Notes under the pieces: generated by a model
What the model was told of the DNA's origin: nothing
Databases searched by the model: none
What the model saw: only the letters and a program-made list of their open reading frames with translations
In this document: piece by piece, positions 34,554 through 43,400 of the stretch
How positions within the stretch are numbered: the first letter of the stretch is position 1
Layout of the letters: each line of letters begins with the position of its first letter
Made by a program: the position numbers and the translations under genes
Source of the DNA: PNON01 sp964387025
Lineage (GTDB): Bacteria; Chloroflexota; Anaerolineae; Anaerolineales; Anaerolineaceae
NCBI GenBank assembly: GCA_964387025.1
Contig: CAYLUZ010000001.1
Span: 558,001-622,000 of the forward strand
Length of the DNA: 64,000 nt
Direction of reading: 5' to 3'

Positions 34554-34624
34554 TGGGGCATGGTGCAATGGCAGCACAGCAGACTTTGGATCTGTTGATC
34601 TTGGTTCGAGTCCAGGTGCCTCAG
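34554..34624 (+). tRNA. tRNA-Gln (anticodon TTG)
   Basis: 71 bases fold as a cloverleaf: acceptor TGGGGCA (34554-34560) with TGCCTCA (34617-34623), D stem GTGC/GCAC, anticodon stem GCAGA/TCTGT around CTTTGGA (anticodon TTG at 34586-34588), T arm CTTGG-TTCGAGT-CCAGG, discriminator G at 34624. CCA is not encoded. A G-T pair closes the acceptor and the anticodon stems; both are tolerated. Confidence 0.96.
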
Positions 34625-34676
34625 CTCGAGATAAATCAACAATGACATTGGATCATAGTTGGCGATAGGTTTCATT

Positions 34677-34706
34677 GGCTGTGTTCGGAAAAATCCGGAC
34701 ATAGCC
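34677..34706 (+). terminator. Hairpin between tRNA-Gln and glmU
   Basis: GGCTGTGTTCGGA (34677-34689), loop AAAA, TCCGGACATAGCC (34694-34706): in RNA all 13 positions pair with two G-U wobbles. A weak T-rich TATTGTGTT follows. Probably the tRNA transcript terminator; alternatively a leader structure of glmU. Confidence 0.6.
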
Positions 34707-34757
34707 TATTGTGTTAAAATGAAGGAAGATCATTCGTTGAGGGTCAAGGAATTAACT

Positions 34758-36104
34758 ATGGATACGATCGCTATCATTCTGGCTGCGGGGCAGGGGACCC
34801 GAATGAAATCACAGACCCCAAAAGTACTCCACAAACTGATGGGTAAACCTTTGGTTCGTTTTAGTGTGGAAATGGCCTTCGAGGTCACCGGGAATAAACC
34901 GATCGTCGTGATCGGGCATGGTGCTGAACTCCTGATGAAAGAACTAGGCAATGAAACTAAATTCGTTTCACAGGAACAACAGCTCGGTACCGGACATGCA
35001 GTTTTGCAAACTGAACAGAGTTTGGCAGGTTTTAATGGTCAGATAGTCGTGATAAGTGCGGACATGCCATTACTCCGAAAAGAAACCATTCTTGGACTGA
35101 TCCGAAATCAAAAAGAAAATCCACGTTCACTGACATTGTTAACTGTCACCGGGGAAGAATCGCGCGGTTTTGGCAGGATCTTACGCGATTCCGAAAGGAA
35201 TGTAACTGGAATAATCGAAGAAGCCCAGGCAACTAAGGAACAGCTCGCGATTAAAGAATATAATGTCGGGGCTTACTGTATGGATTCACAGTGGATGTGG
35301 GACGCTCTTAAAAAAATCCAAAAATCCCCCAAGGGCGAATATTATCTGACAGATATTGTGCAGATCGCGGCGGATGCTGGCATGATGATCCTGGTAAATG
35401 AGGTGGCATCTCCGTCTGAAGCGCTGGGAATAAACACCCGACAGCACCTGGCTGAAGCAGAGACAGCGTTGCGTCAACAGATCAATGTGGAATGGATGCT
35501 TAATGGTGTAGCAATGGTCGACCCAACACATGTGTATATCGAACCCGGAGTGATGATTCAACAAGATACAACCATCTGGCCGGGTACTTACCTCAAGGGA
35601 AAAACCGAAATAGGTAGTGGATGTGTCCTTGGTCCAAATACGATCATAGAATCCAGCCAGGTGGGAAAGGACTGCCGGATTTTATCTTCGGTAGTAGAGT
35701 TCGCAGTAATTGAAGATCATGTGGAGATGGGTCCATATTGCCATTTACGTAAGGGAGCTCATCTTGCAGCGCATGTACATATGGGTAATTTTGGCGAAGT
35801 AAAGGATTCTTACCTGGGGGAAGGCACAAAAATGGGTCATTTCTCCTATATCGGGAATGCAGAAATTGCCGGAAATGTGAACATTGGAGCTGGAACGATC
35901 ACCTGCAACTATGATGGTAAATCCAAGAACACAACGATAATAGAAGAAGGTGTATTCATCGGCAGTGATACTATGCTGGTTGCACCAGTGAAAATTGGCA
36001 AGGAAGCAAAAACCGGAGCCGGAGCAGTTGTTACCCGGGATGTGGCTCCAGGGGATGTTGTTGTTGGTGTTCCAGCAAAGTCGATCAAGAAGACGGAAAA
36101 ATGA
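34758..36104 (+). CDS. glmU: Bifunctional UDP-GlcNAc pyrophosphorylase / glucosamine-1-phosphate acetyltransferase
   Basis: 448 residues from the ATG at 34758, which has AAGGA seven bases upstream; an upstream in-frame ATG at 34659 gives an untypical N-terminus. The pyrophosphorylase domain opens with the signature LAAGQGTRMKS (8-18), and continues through VISADMPLL. The C-terminal half is a left-handed beta-helix of hexapeptide repeats (from about residue 250), with NYDGKSKNTT and GVFIGSDTMLVAPVKIG as the acetyltransferase site. It makes UDP-GlcNAc for peptidoglycan. The stop overlaps the next start (ATGA). Confidence 0.97.
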   Translation: MDTIAIILAAGQGTRMKSQTPKVLHKLMGKPLVRFSVEMAFEVTGNKPIVVIGHGAELLMKELGNETKFVSQEQQLGTGHAVLQTEQSLAGFNGQIVVISADMPLLRKETILGLIRNQKENPRSLTLLTVTGEESRGFGRILRDSERNVTGIIEEAQATKEQLAIKEYNVGAYCMDSQWMWDALKKIQKSPKGEYYLTDIVQIAADAGMMILVNEVASPSEALGINTRQHLAEAETALRQQINVEWMLNGVAMVDPTHVYIEPGVMIQQDTTIWPGTYLKGKTEIGSGCVLGPNTIIESSQVGKDCRILSSVVEFAVIEDHVEMGPYCHLRKGAHLAAHVHMGNFGEVKDSYLGEGTKMGHFSYIGNAEIAGNVNIGAGTITCNYDGKSKNTTIIEEGVFIGSDTMLVAPVKIGKEAKTGAGAVVTRDVAPGDVVVGVPAKSIKKTEK

Positions 36105-37372
36105 ACACAAGTACATTTTTAATTTCCATGGCAATACTGGTTCTTCTGGATCTTTTCTTAACCTTGATCCGATATAGCCTGGTCAATGCGCATTTACCCA
36201 AGTTATTGAATTTAAGGGAAGGCAAAGAGGAACTGGTTGACCGGACGATTAAGACCATTGAACGACCTCGTATCAGGGTTAGCTTACGGTTGGCAGCTGC
36301 ACTCTTACATTTATTTATCGGCGCATTGTCGATATTCTTCTTAACTCTAAACGTTACAGATCAAAATACTCCGTGGCTGATATTCCTGATCGTCCTGGGG
36401 GTGGGTATTGTGCTGTTCTTTGGCGAAGCGCTTGCTGAACGTATGGCACTAATAAATCCGGACAACTGGTCTTTGCGGATTAGCGGTTTTGGAAAACTCG
36501 TGGATATCCTCTTTTCACCACTCACAGCGATCGTGGTTAGGTTTTCCGGACAATCGAATATCACAATGCAGCAGTTCACACCACCCACGGATGACGAACT
36601 GAAGAGCTGGGTCGAGACCGGACAGTCGGATGGCGCACTTGAAAAAGAAGAACGCCAGATGATATATTCCATCTTCCAATTTGGAGATACCCTGGCGAGG
36701 GAGATCATGGTTCCACGTATGGATATGGTATCCCTGGATGTCATTGCCCCGCTCGATGAAGTAGTCGAGGCGGTCAGCGGATCAGGGCATTCCCGCATCC
36801 CGGTATATGAGGATACTATTGATAATGTCATTGGCCTCTTATACGCGAAAGACTTGCTACACTATTTACATAACCAAAATAATTTTACCTCCTTACGAGT
36901 GCTTATCCGACCTGCTTATTATGTCCCGGAAGCAAAAAAGCTGGATGATCTGCTGACCGAAATGCAATCCAATCGAACACACATAGCCATCGTTGTTGAT
37001 GAGTATGGTGGAGTGGCGGGTTTGGTCACCTTGGAAGATATTTTGGAGGAGATCATCGGTGAGATCAGGGATGAATATGATCAATCGGAAGAACTCCCAT
37101 TTGTGAAGATCAATGACGATGAATATATATTCCAGGGAAATATTGACCTGGATGATTTCAATGAAATTATGGGAACTGAGATCGAGAAGGATATGGCTGA
37201 TACCCTTGGTGGATTGATGTATGGACTGATGGGCAAGGTACCGGTTGGTGGTGAACAGGTGATCGTGGAAAGTGTACAATTGACAGTTGAGAAGGTAGTA
37301 GGCCGGCGGATACAAAAAGTACGAGCGACGAAGATTCAAAATGAAGAAACTGAGGCAAATGATGACAAATAA
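36101..37372 (+). CDS. CorC/HlyC-type CNNM-CBS membrane protein
   Basis: 423 residues. A DUF21/CNNM membrane domain with three to four helices (about 1-185) is followed by a CBS pair (about 205-330; EIMVPRMDMVSLDV, then HIAIVVDEYGGVAGLVTLEDILEEI) and a C-terminal CorC_HlyC domain (about 340-420; ADTLGGLMYGLMGKVP). Related proteins export Mg2+ or Co2+. The ATG overlaps the glmU stop by four bases. It is also overlapped by cdd at its end, so the three form one transcript. Confidence 0.88.
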   Translation: MNTSTFLISMAILVLLDLFLTLIRYSLVNAHLPKLLNLREGKEELVDRTIKTIERPRIRVSLRLAAALLHLFIGALSIFFLTLNVTDQNTPWLIFLIVLGVGIVLFFGEALAERMALINPDNWSLRISGFGKLVDILFSPLTAIVVRFSGQSNITMQQFTPPTDDELKSWVETGQSDGALEKEERQMIYSIFQFGDTLAREIMVPRMDMVSLDVIAPLDEVVEAVSGSGHSRIPVYEDTIDNVIGLLYAKDLLHYLHNQNNFTSLRVLIRPAYYVPEAKKLDDLLTEMQSNRTHIAIVVDEYGGVAGLVTLEDILEEIIGEIRDEYDQSEELPFVKINDDEYIFQGNIDLDDFNEIMGTEIEKDMADTLGGLMYGLMGKVPVGGEQVIVESVQLTVEKVVGRRIQKVRATKIQNEETEANDDK

Positions 37373-37775
37373 TCTATCCCGGGAGCAGCGGGAATTATTG
37401 ATCGATGCTGCGCAGCAGGTGCGAAAATGGGCCTACATACCTTATTCTCATTATGCTGTCGGAGCGGCATTACTTACAGCTTCAGGACGGATCTACGATG
37501 GGGTGAATGTGGAAAACGCATCGTTTCCATTGAGCAATTGTGCTGAACGAACTGCCATTTTCAAGGCCGTTTCTGAAGGGGAAAAAGAGTTTTTGGCAAT
37601 TGCCGTTGTGACTGATAATGGTGGTACTCCCTGTGGGGCATGCCGGCAAGTTATGGCGGAGTTTGGGATGGACACTATCGTTATCATTGCAGATAAGGAT
37701 GGCAAGATCAAGTGGGAAGCGCCTGTGGCTGAACTGCTACCCGGTGCGTTTACACCGGCAGATCTACCTCATTAA
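37362..37775 (+). CDS. cdd: Cytidine deaminase
   Basis: 137 residues from the ATG at 37362 (GAGG six bases upstream; the in-frame ATG at 37341 would lie deeper inside the corC-like gene). The zinc site is complete: C60-A-E62 (LSNCAERTAIF) and C91-G-A-C94 (GTPCGACRQ). YSHYAVGAAL and GVNVENASFP complete the family signature. It belongs to the short, tetrameric type and converts cytidine and deoxycytidine to uridine in salvage. It overlaps the previous gene by 11 bases. Confidence 0.96.
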   Translation: MTNNLSREQRELLIDAAQQVRKWAYIPYSHYAVGAALLTASGRIYDGVNVENASFPLSNCAERTAIFKAVSEGEKEFLAIAVVTDNGGTPCGACRQVMAEFGMDTIVIIADKDGKIKWEAPVAELLPGAFTPADLPH

Positions 37776-37805
37776 TATTTTTATTCATCAAGGCAAATCA
37801 AGGTT

Positions 37806-38573
37806 ATGATGAGCGAAGGCTCTCGTTCTTACAGGACTGAAGCTCTAGTGATCCGCCACACTAATTTTGGGGAAGCAGACCGCATATTGACCCTGTATTC
37901 CCGCGAAAAAGGCAAGATCAGGGTGGTAGCCAAAGGGGTGAGAAAATTAAAATCCCGCAAGGCAGGTCATCTCGAACCATTCACCAGGGTACAACTGCAG
38001 CTTGCCAAAGGCCGGGATCTGCCCATAGTTACCCAGGCAGAGACGATCGAAGCGTATTTAAACATCCGGAATTCGTTGGAAATAACTGCCCAGGCAGCAT
38101 ATGTTCTGGAGATCATGGATCGGTTTACATTTGATGAAGAAGAGAACCGCGAACTTTACCGGATGGCTTATGAGGCATTGGAGAGATTAGATTCAGGCAT
38201 CGAACCATTCTATGCCAATCGTTATTTTGAACTGCATGTCATGGATACACTTGGGTTTAAACCGGAATTATTTGCGTGTGTAAAATGCCGCAATCCAATA
38301 GAGGCAGTGGATCAATATTTTTCAGCTGAACAGGGTGGAGTTGTATGTCCGAAATGCATCAATAAAGTGGAAGGAGCTCGTCCAGTTAGCATGACTGCCC
38401 TGAAATTCTTGAGGCATTTTCAACGCAGCGACTTTAAGGAAGCAACTCGGGCTAACCCTGATCTCATGGTTCGGGGAGAAATGGAAGACCTGCTGCAGCA
38501 TTACATCAGCATTCAACTTGATCGCCGATTGAATACGCCCGGCTTTATCAGGGCGATTCACCATCCATCTTGA
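37806..38573 (+). CDS. recO: DNA repair protein RecO
   Basis: 255 residues. The N-terminal OB-fold begins SYRTEALVIRHTNFGEADRILTLYS and continues GKIRVVAKGVRKLKSRK. A helical middle follows and a zinc finger near the centre of the C-terminal half (CVKC ... CPKC, about 158-184) is intact. RecO loads RecA with RecR on SSB-coated DNA. Two adjacent ATGs (37806, 37809) are possible starts with an AAGG site upstream. It is the last gene of the glmU run. Confidence 0.95.
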   Translation: MMSEGSRSYRTEALVIRHTNFGEADRILTLYSREKGKIRVVAKGVRKLKSRKAGHLEPFTRVQLQLAKGRDLPIVTQAETIEAYLNIRNSLEITAQAAYVLEIMDRFTFDEEENRELYRMAYEALERLDSGIEPFYANRYFELHVMDTLGFKPELFACVKCRNPIEAVDQYFSAEQGGVVCPKCINKVEGARPVSMTALKFLRHFQRSDFKEATRANPDLMVRGEMEDLLQHYISIQLDRRLNTPGFIRAIHHPS

Positions 38574-38600
38574 TCATAAACAGTAGTTACAAGGTGATTT

Positions 38601-39413
38601 ATGGAACAGCTTGAACACAGGACCGCTTTAATCACTGGAGCATCTGCAGGTATCGGAGCAGATTTTGCCCGCCAGTTAGCCAGACTTGGATATAACCTGG
38701 TTCTGGTTGCCCGCCGTCGGGAGAAATTGGAACTTCTTGCAGGTGAGATCCGAACTGAATCTGGAGTGGAAGTGGAAGTCTTACCGGCTGACCTTTCCTC
38801 CAATGCTGGAGTTGCTGCAATCGAAGAAAAGATCAAAAAAATTCCCGACCTTGAGATGCTGGTGAATAATGCCGGTTTCGGGATTCCAGGCGGTTTTATT
38901 GCTACGGAGGTAAATGTATCTATGACCATGCTTTGGGTACATGTATTAGCTCCGGTGCGGTTTTCCCGCGCAGCGCTGCCGACGATGATCGCCAACGGGC
39001 GCGGGTTCATCATCAATGTTTCATCGACCAGTGCTTTTTCGGCTGCCACCGGCAGTTCGATCTATTCTGCAACGAAGAGCTTTTTAAACAACTTCAGTGA
39101 GGGGTTATCCGTGGAATGTTTTCGAACGGGGGTGAAGGTGCAAGCGCTCTGCCCGGGTTTTACGATCACAGAATTTCACGATACTCCGGACTATATATCG
39201 TACAGGATCAAAGAGCGGATGCCGCGCATCTTTTGGATGAAGAGTGAGGATGTGGTGCGCGGATCGCTGCGGGCATTAAATCAAGGCAGGGTAATCTACG
39301 TGCCGGGGTTTGGGAACAAGCTGATCGCTCTTGCCGGCAAGCTGGGATTGGTAAGCGTAATTATGAGGTTATATATGTCCATTACCGGCAAACGTCCGGT
39401 GGATGTGGACTAG
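38601..39413 (+). CDS. SDR-family short-chain dehydrogenase
   Basis: 270 residues of the classical short-chain dehydrogenase type: TGASAGIG (12-19), NNAG (89-92), Ser 141/142, and Y155-x3-K159 (SIYSATKSF). The C-terminal extension and overall pattern resemble DltE/YqjQ-like enzymes. An AAGGTG site precedes the ATG. NAD(P)H-dependent reduction of an unknown carbonyl is expected. Confidence 0.9.
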   Translation: MEQLEHRTALITGASAGIGADFARQLARLGYNLVLVARRREKLELLAGEIRTESGVEVEVLPADLSSNAGVAAIEEKIKKIPDLEMLVNNAGFGIPGGFIATEVNVSMTMLWVHVLAPVRFSRAALPTMIANGRGFIINVSSTSAFSAATGSSIYSATKSFLNNFSEGLSVECFRTGVKVQALCPGFTITEFHDTPDYISYRIKERMPRIFWMKSEDVVRGSLRALNQGRVIYVPGFGNKLIALAGKLGLVSVIMRLYMSITGKRPVDVD

Positions 39414-39617
39414 GCTGCAGGAATACACTGAGCGGCATGATGCAATTTACCAAGATCTTCATCTCATTTTGTCATTTTTCCAGGCAAATAATTCACCTTA
39501 TTTTTATTTCCTTTTTATGTGTAATACCCAACAACAAACCGATAACTTCCCTTATGGTATTAATAAAATAACACCCTGCTATTTATTGAGGGAAATTATG
39601 CATTATTGGAGGAATTT

Positions 39618-39980
39618 GTGGATAGGATTAAAACAATTACAACTAATGGGAAAGATATAATATTAATTGATTTATCCAAAAGCTCAGAAAACGAGACACT
39701 GCAGGTAATTCTTGAAGCAAAAAAGGTCATCTCGGCATTACCTCCAAAAAGCGGTTTAGTGGTAACTGATGTGACAGGTGCTGTTTATACCAAGCCAGTA
39801 GCCGAAGCAATTAAAAGTCTGGTTTCACACAATACCCCCTATTTGAAAGCCTCATCTGTTGTCGGAGCTGAAGGGGTTGCCGCTGTTCTATTGCAAACAG
39901 TGATTTTTCTGACCCGGAGAGAGTTAAAGTCCTGTTCAACGCGGGAAGAAGCTTATGACTGGCTAAACGCTCACGCATAA
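39618..39980 (+). CDS. STAS/SpoIIAA-like protein
   Basis: 120 residues from GTG at 39618, placed five bases after a GGAGG; a TTG at 39606 overlaps the site and is unlikely. Alternating strands and helices (DIILIDLSKS, LQVILEAKKVISALPPK, GLVVTDVTGAVY, NTPYLKASSVVGAEGVAA) fit the STAS/SEC14-like SpoIIAA fold; similar uncharacterised proteins are common in many phyla. No phosphorylatable Ser of the anti-sigma-antagonist type is obvious. Confidence 0.65.
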   Translation: MDRIKTITTNGKDIILIDLSKSSENETLQVILEAKKVISALPPKSGLVVTDVTGAVYTKPVAEAIKSLVSHNTPYLKASSVVGAEGVAAVLLQTVIFLTRRELKSCSTREEAYDWLNAHA

Positions 39981-40081
39981 ATATAAGCTTAACTGCTTAT
40001 TGAATCGATACATTTTGAATTGAGTTAAACGCACGCGGATTACGGATAAGTCTAACTTTAAAAATTCCTGGTGGACGAGAA

Positions 40082-40714
40082 TTAGGCAGGCATTGTCTTA
40101 AAAATATAATCCCAGATTGGAGAGCTGACGCCGAATCGGGCATCGGGAGTCTTGTAATGGTGCTGCATGTGGTAGCGTTTGATATACTTCGCATAGCCTG
40201 AGCGCATGGGGAAGTGGTGGGTGGCATAGTGGGTCAGGTCGTAGATCAGGTAGCCAACCAAAAATCCGGTGAATAACGGTCCCACCCAGCCCGGACTGGC
40301 AAGCAGTTTTCCGATGATCAGCACAAATGCAAAATAAAAAACAGCAGCCAGGGGGATACTCAAAGCGATCGGCATCACCAGACGGGATTTTTCCTGCGGT
40401 TGCGCGTGATGCACCCCATGAAAAAGAAAGGATAGTCTTTCCTGTCGGGGTGTGCGGGGTTTGAAATGAAATAGGAAACGGTGCAGCAGATATTCAGAGA
40501 GCGTCCAGAGGAACAGACCCACTAGAATGCCGACCGGGATGAACCATCCGCTCTGGCCTTGCAGTCCGGTTATCGCCGACCAGGTGAAATAGATTGCTAT
40601 TGGCAGCCAGATAACGATGACAGTTATTGGGCTGATGTGGGTAAAGAATTCCAGGAAATCAGATTTGAATAATCGAACCGGTTTCTCGTCATGAATAATT
40701 TCAGGATGAGTCAT
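40082..40714 (-). CDS. Fatty acid hydroxylase / sterol desaturase superfamily protein
   Basis: 210 residues with four membrane helices and the di-iron histidine clusters of this superfamily: EYLLHRFLFHF, FHGVHH, THYATHHF and HMQHH. The arrangement is nearest fatty acid 2-hydroxylases (Scs7-like). It likely hydroxylates a lipid acyl chain in the membrane using O2. AGGTAGG precedes the ATG. Monocistronic. Confidence 0.85.
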   Translation of the reverse strand: MTHPEIIHDEKPVRLFKSDFLEFFTHISPITVIVIWLPIAIYFTWSAITGLQGQSGWFIPVGILVGLFLWTLSEYLLHRFLFHFKPRTPRQERLSFLFHGVHHAQPQEKSRLVMPIALSIPLAAVFYFAFVLIIGKLLASPGWVGPLFTGFLVGYLIYDLTHYATHHFPMRSGYAKYIKRYHMQHHYKTPDARFGVSSPIWDYIFKTMPA

Positions 40715-40778
40715 ATTACCTACCTGTATTAATGAATATGAGAAGTCTAATGCTTATATTGTGAAGGCAGAATTTAGC

Positions 40779-41174
40779 CTATTTTGCCAGTTGTTCTGCC
40801 ACTACCAGGAAATCGGTTGCTGAAATAAAGCCCACCAACTCTCCAGCAGTATCCACTACTGGCATATGGTGAACATTGTGTTCTTTCATCAGCTTAACGC
40901 ATGTGATCAGATCTGCATCCTGGCTGATCGTTATGATAGGACTATGCATGATCTCGCTAACTTTGGTTGTGGCCGGGTTCTTCTGTTCCGCAATGATCCT
41001 GTCACAAATATCAGTTGACGTAATAATGCCGTAATCTTTATTAGTCTTGCTCTTATTGACCAGGATGCTATTAATGTAGCGCCTGCGCATCAGGTTTAAT
41101 GCTTCAAGTACACTGGCATTGGGATCAATAAAGACCAATAAATTTACCATCCAGGCTTTAACATTATGCTGCAT
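40779..41174 (-). CDS. CBS-domain pair protein
   Basis: 131 residues forming a Bateman module of two CBS domains: DPNASVLEALNLMRRRYINSILV and then DADLITCVKLMKEHNVHHMPVVD with VGFISATDFLVV. Such stand-alone proteins bind adenine nucleotides and modulate partners. An AAGGAG site precedes the ATG. Partner unknown. Confidence 0.9.
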   Translation of the reverse strand: MQHNVKAWMVNLLVFIDPNASVLEALNLMRRRYINSILVNKSKTNKDYGIITSTDICDRIIAEQKNPATTKVSEIMHSPIITISQDADLITCVKLMKEHNVHHMPVVDTAGELVGFISATDFLVVAEQLAK

Positions 41175-41371
41175 GTCTCGCTCCTTTTTATGAAGATATA
41201 TTATCAGTATAGTGGAATCTTATTCGAGGAGCAAGATAATTATAAAAGTATAGTTGAACAAAAGATACAATAGAGTAGAAACCCATTCATATAAATATAA
41301 AATCATTACGGGGTAGGGTAGTTTCAATCCATCCCGTAATGATTTTGTCGAGTGATATATTTGATAATCGT

Positions 41372-41800
41372 TTATCGTTTCAAACTGACAACTGCCGGCA
41401 CCTGGTCGAACATCCAGAAACCGATCGGCAGACCAATCACTGACATGCACAAGGCATAAGCTGCTTCCATCCAGAGGGCGCTTAACCACCAGCCAACCAG
41501 GATAAAGTAAATTGCCCTCAAGAGGATATTGACCTGTTGCTTATCAATTTCACGTTCCACCAGGCTGCCATCTGCACGTCTGGTCACCCGGACACGAACG
41601 GGTTCATTCCGCAGAGCGATGATCCACGGCAGTTTATTCAGCATCATTACGCTGAGAGGAATACCCACAATTGTGATCATTAAGATCCAAGCAACGATCA
41701 TCCAGGCTTGTCCCAGCCACCAACCAATGAAAGCGAACCACAGGATCTGGAACAGGCAGCCAGGGTTCTTTTTGGTATCGATAGTAATATTATTTTCCAT
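41372..41800 (-). CDS. YccF-type membrane protein
   Basis: 142 residues. Two copies of the YccF unit are visible: LFQILWFAFIGWWLGQAWMI ... IVGIPLSVMMLNKLP and LRAIYFILVGWWLSALWME ... VIGLPIGFWMFDQVP, separated by a polar loop with VRVTRRADGSLVE. Four membrane segments. AAGGAG precedes the ATG. Function unknown; not part of complex I despite its position. Confidence 0.88.
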   Translation of the reverse strand: MENNITIDTKKNPGCLFQILWFAFIGWWLGQAWMIVAWILMITIVGIPLSVMMLNKLPWIIALRNEPVRVRVTRRADGSLVEREIDKQQVNILLRAIYFILVGWWLSALWMEAAYALCMSVIGLPIGFWMFDQVPAVVSLKR

Positions 41801-41897
41801 GGTTAATCTCCTTCTTCACTTTCATATACGTTGATAGTTGTTCCAGGTTGCAACTTCATCTTGCAGCCAACATTTTTAGTTGCTTAACAATTCATCC

Positions 41898-41915
41898 TTA
41901 CATTGTGACATGTAA
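41898..41915. repeat. Inverted repeat upstream of the nuo promoter
   Basis: TTACAT-TGTGAC-ATGTAA is a perfect 6-bp-arm palindrome about 30 bases before the -35 box of the nuo promoter. Possible activator site; the motif is neither CRP- nor FNR-like. Confidence 0.4.
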
Positions 41916-41944
41916 AAACGAAATTCCGCCTTTTACACCTAATT

Positions 41945-41973
41945 TTGTCGAATTTATACACTTCGTGTATAAT
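41945..41973 (+). promoter_or_regulatory. Promoter of the nuo operon with palindromic -10 region
   Basis: TTGTCG (41945-41950), 17-base spacer, TATAAT (41968-41973). A perfect inverted repeat TTATACAC-TTC-GTGTATAA (41954-41972) covers the spacer and -10, a likely repressor site. The start codon of nuoA is at 42012, preceded by AAGGTG. Confidence 0.72.
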
Positions 41974-42011
41974 GGACTAAATTCATCCAGTCTTCGCTAA
42001 AAGGTGCCGTA

Positions 42012-42365
42012 ATGCTGGAATATCTCCCCCTTCTTGTCCTAATCGCACTCGCCACCGGGCTGGCGATTCTTGTTGTGGTTCTGGGTACCATTTTTGGTCC
42101 GCATCGCCCTACCGCCAGGAAATCTCAACCTTACGAGTCAGGAATGACCCCCTACGGTCCTGGAACACGCAGGATGTCTGTTCGCTATTACCTGGTGGCA
42201 GTCCTGTTCATTCTGTTTGATATCGAGGTGGTTTTCTTTCTGCCATGGGCAGTAGTTTTCAAAAAATTAGGTCTATTCGGTTTGTTAGAAATGTTGATCT
42301 TTATAGGTATTCTCCTGGTGGGCTATGTTTATGCCTGGAAGAAGGGAGCCTTGGAATGGGAATAG
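42012..42365 (+). CDS. nuoA: NADH-quinone oxidoreductase subunit A
   Basis: 117 residues, three membrane helices. The typical loop after helix 1 reads GPHRPTARKSQPYESGMTPYG and contains the conserved glutamate and Y-E-S-G; the second helix follows YYLVAVLFILFDIEVVFFLPWAV, with the conserved acidic pair DIE. First gene of a complete 14-gene complex I operon. It overlaps nuoB by 10 bases. Confidence 0.96.
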   Translation: MLEYLPLLVLIALATGLAILVVVLGTIFGPHRPTARKSQPYESGMTPYGPGTRRMSVRYYLVAVLFILFDIEVVFFLPWAVVFKKLGLFGLLEMLIFIGILLVGYVYAWKKGALEWE

Positions 42366-42838
42366 AACAAAAAGCCGGCAACCTGGGTATTATCACTGTC
42401 ACACTTGAACAGGCTGTGAACTGGTCTCGAACCAATTCCATGTGGCCAATGCTGTTTGGACTGGCCTGCTGCGCGATCGAGATGATGGCATCACAGGCAG
42501 CAAATTACGATATGAGCCGCTTTGGCATGGAATTAATGCGGCCTTCCCCGCGGCAATCAGACCTCATGATCGTTGCCGGACGCGTCAGCCGGAAGATGGC
42601 ACCTGTACTGCGCAACCTGTATGATCAAATGCCGGATCCAAAATGGGTGATCGCAATGGGAGATTGCGCGGCATGTGGTGGTGTTTTTAATAACTACGCT
42701 GTTATGCAGGGAGTGGATGAACTTGTTCCGGTGGATGTATACGTTTCGGGTTGTCCTCCCCGCCCTGAGGCGTTGATCCATGGGGTCATTACTCTCCACG
42801 AAAAAGTTAAAAAAGAAAATCTATCAAAATGGAAATGA
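42356..42838 (+). CDS. nuoB: NADH-quinone oxidoreductase subunit B
   Basis: 160 residues from the ATG at 42356 inside the end of nuoA, with GGGAG seven bases upstream; a longer frame starting at 42245 lies in nuoA. The N2 cluster ligands are all present: C38-C39 (FGLACCAIEMM), C104 (MGDCAACGG) and C133 (SGCPPRPEAL). N2 hands electrons to the quinone at the NuoB/NuoD interface. Confidence 0.97.
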   Translation: MGIEQKAGNLGIITVTLEQAVNWSRTNSMWPMLFGLACCAIEMMASQAANYDMSRFGMELMRPSPRQSDLMIVAGRVSRKMAPVLRNLYDQMPDPKWVIAMGDCAACGGVFNNYAVMQGVDELVPVDVYVSGCPPRPEALIHGVITLHEKVKKENLSKWK

Positions 42839-42857
42839 ATCTCCTTTGAGGGGCTGT

Positions 42858-43370
42858 ATGGATGAGAAAATTAAACCCGTTGTAGATGCAATTCAAAGCC
42901 GCTGCAAGACTACCCTGCACGAATTCCGTGACGAAGTTACCCTGGTCATCGCACCGGAATGTTTGATCGAAATGTGCACATATTTGCGGGATGAATTCGC
43001 ATTCGATATGCTGGAAAACGAAACTGCTGTTGATTACTGGCCGGAACAACAACCAAGATTTCACATTGTCTATCATTTTTATTCCCATTCCCGCAACGTC
43101 ACATTATGCATCCGGGTTCCATTAAATGGTAACTCTCCGGTTATTCCAACCATCGAAACAGTCTATCCCAATGCAAATTGGCAGGAGCGGGAAATCTGGG
43201 ATATGTTCGGCATCTGGTTTGAAGGTCACAGCGATCTAAGGCGTATCTTAATGCCTGAGGATTGGCGCGGCCACCCGCAACGGAAAGATTATCCATTAGG
43301 ATATGAAGAAGTACAGTTTACATTTAATTTTGATCAAATTAGTTTAAAAAAACCTGCTCCAAAAGAATAG
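42858..43370 (+). CDS. nuoC: NADH-quinone oxidoreductase subunit C
   Basis: 170 residues from the ATG at 42858 (GAGGGG upstream). The conserved C-terminal block is clear: YPNANWQEREIWDMFGI, then EGHSDLRRILMPEDW and HPQRKDYPLGYE. Stand-alone NuoC, not fused with NuoD as in E. coli. Peripheral arm subunit. Confidence 0.96.
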   Translation: MDEKIKPVVDAIQSRCKTTLHEFRDEVTLVIAPECLIEMCTYLRDEFAFDMLENETAVDYWPEQQPRFHIVYHFYSHSRNVTLCIRVPLNGNSPVIPTIETVYPNANWQEREIWDMFGIWFEGHSDLRRILMPEDWRGHPQRKDYPLGYEEVQFTFNFDQISLKKPAPKE

Positions 43371-43400
43371 TAAATGTTGTAACCCTGCCTGGAGAGATTT

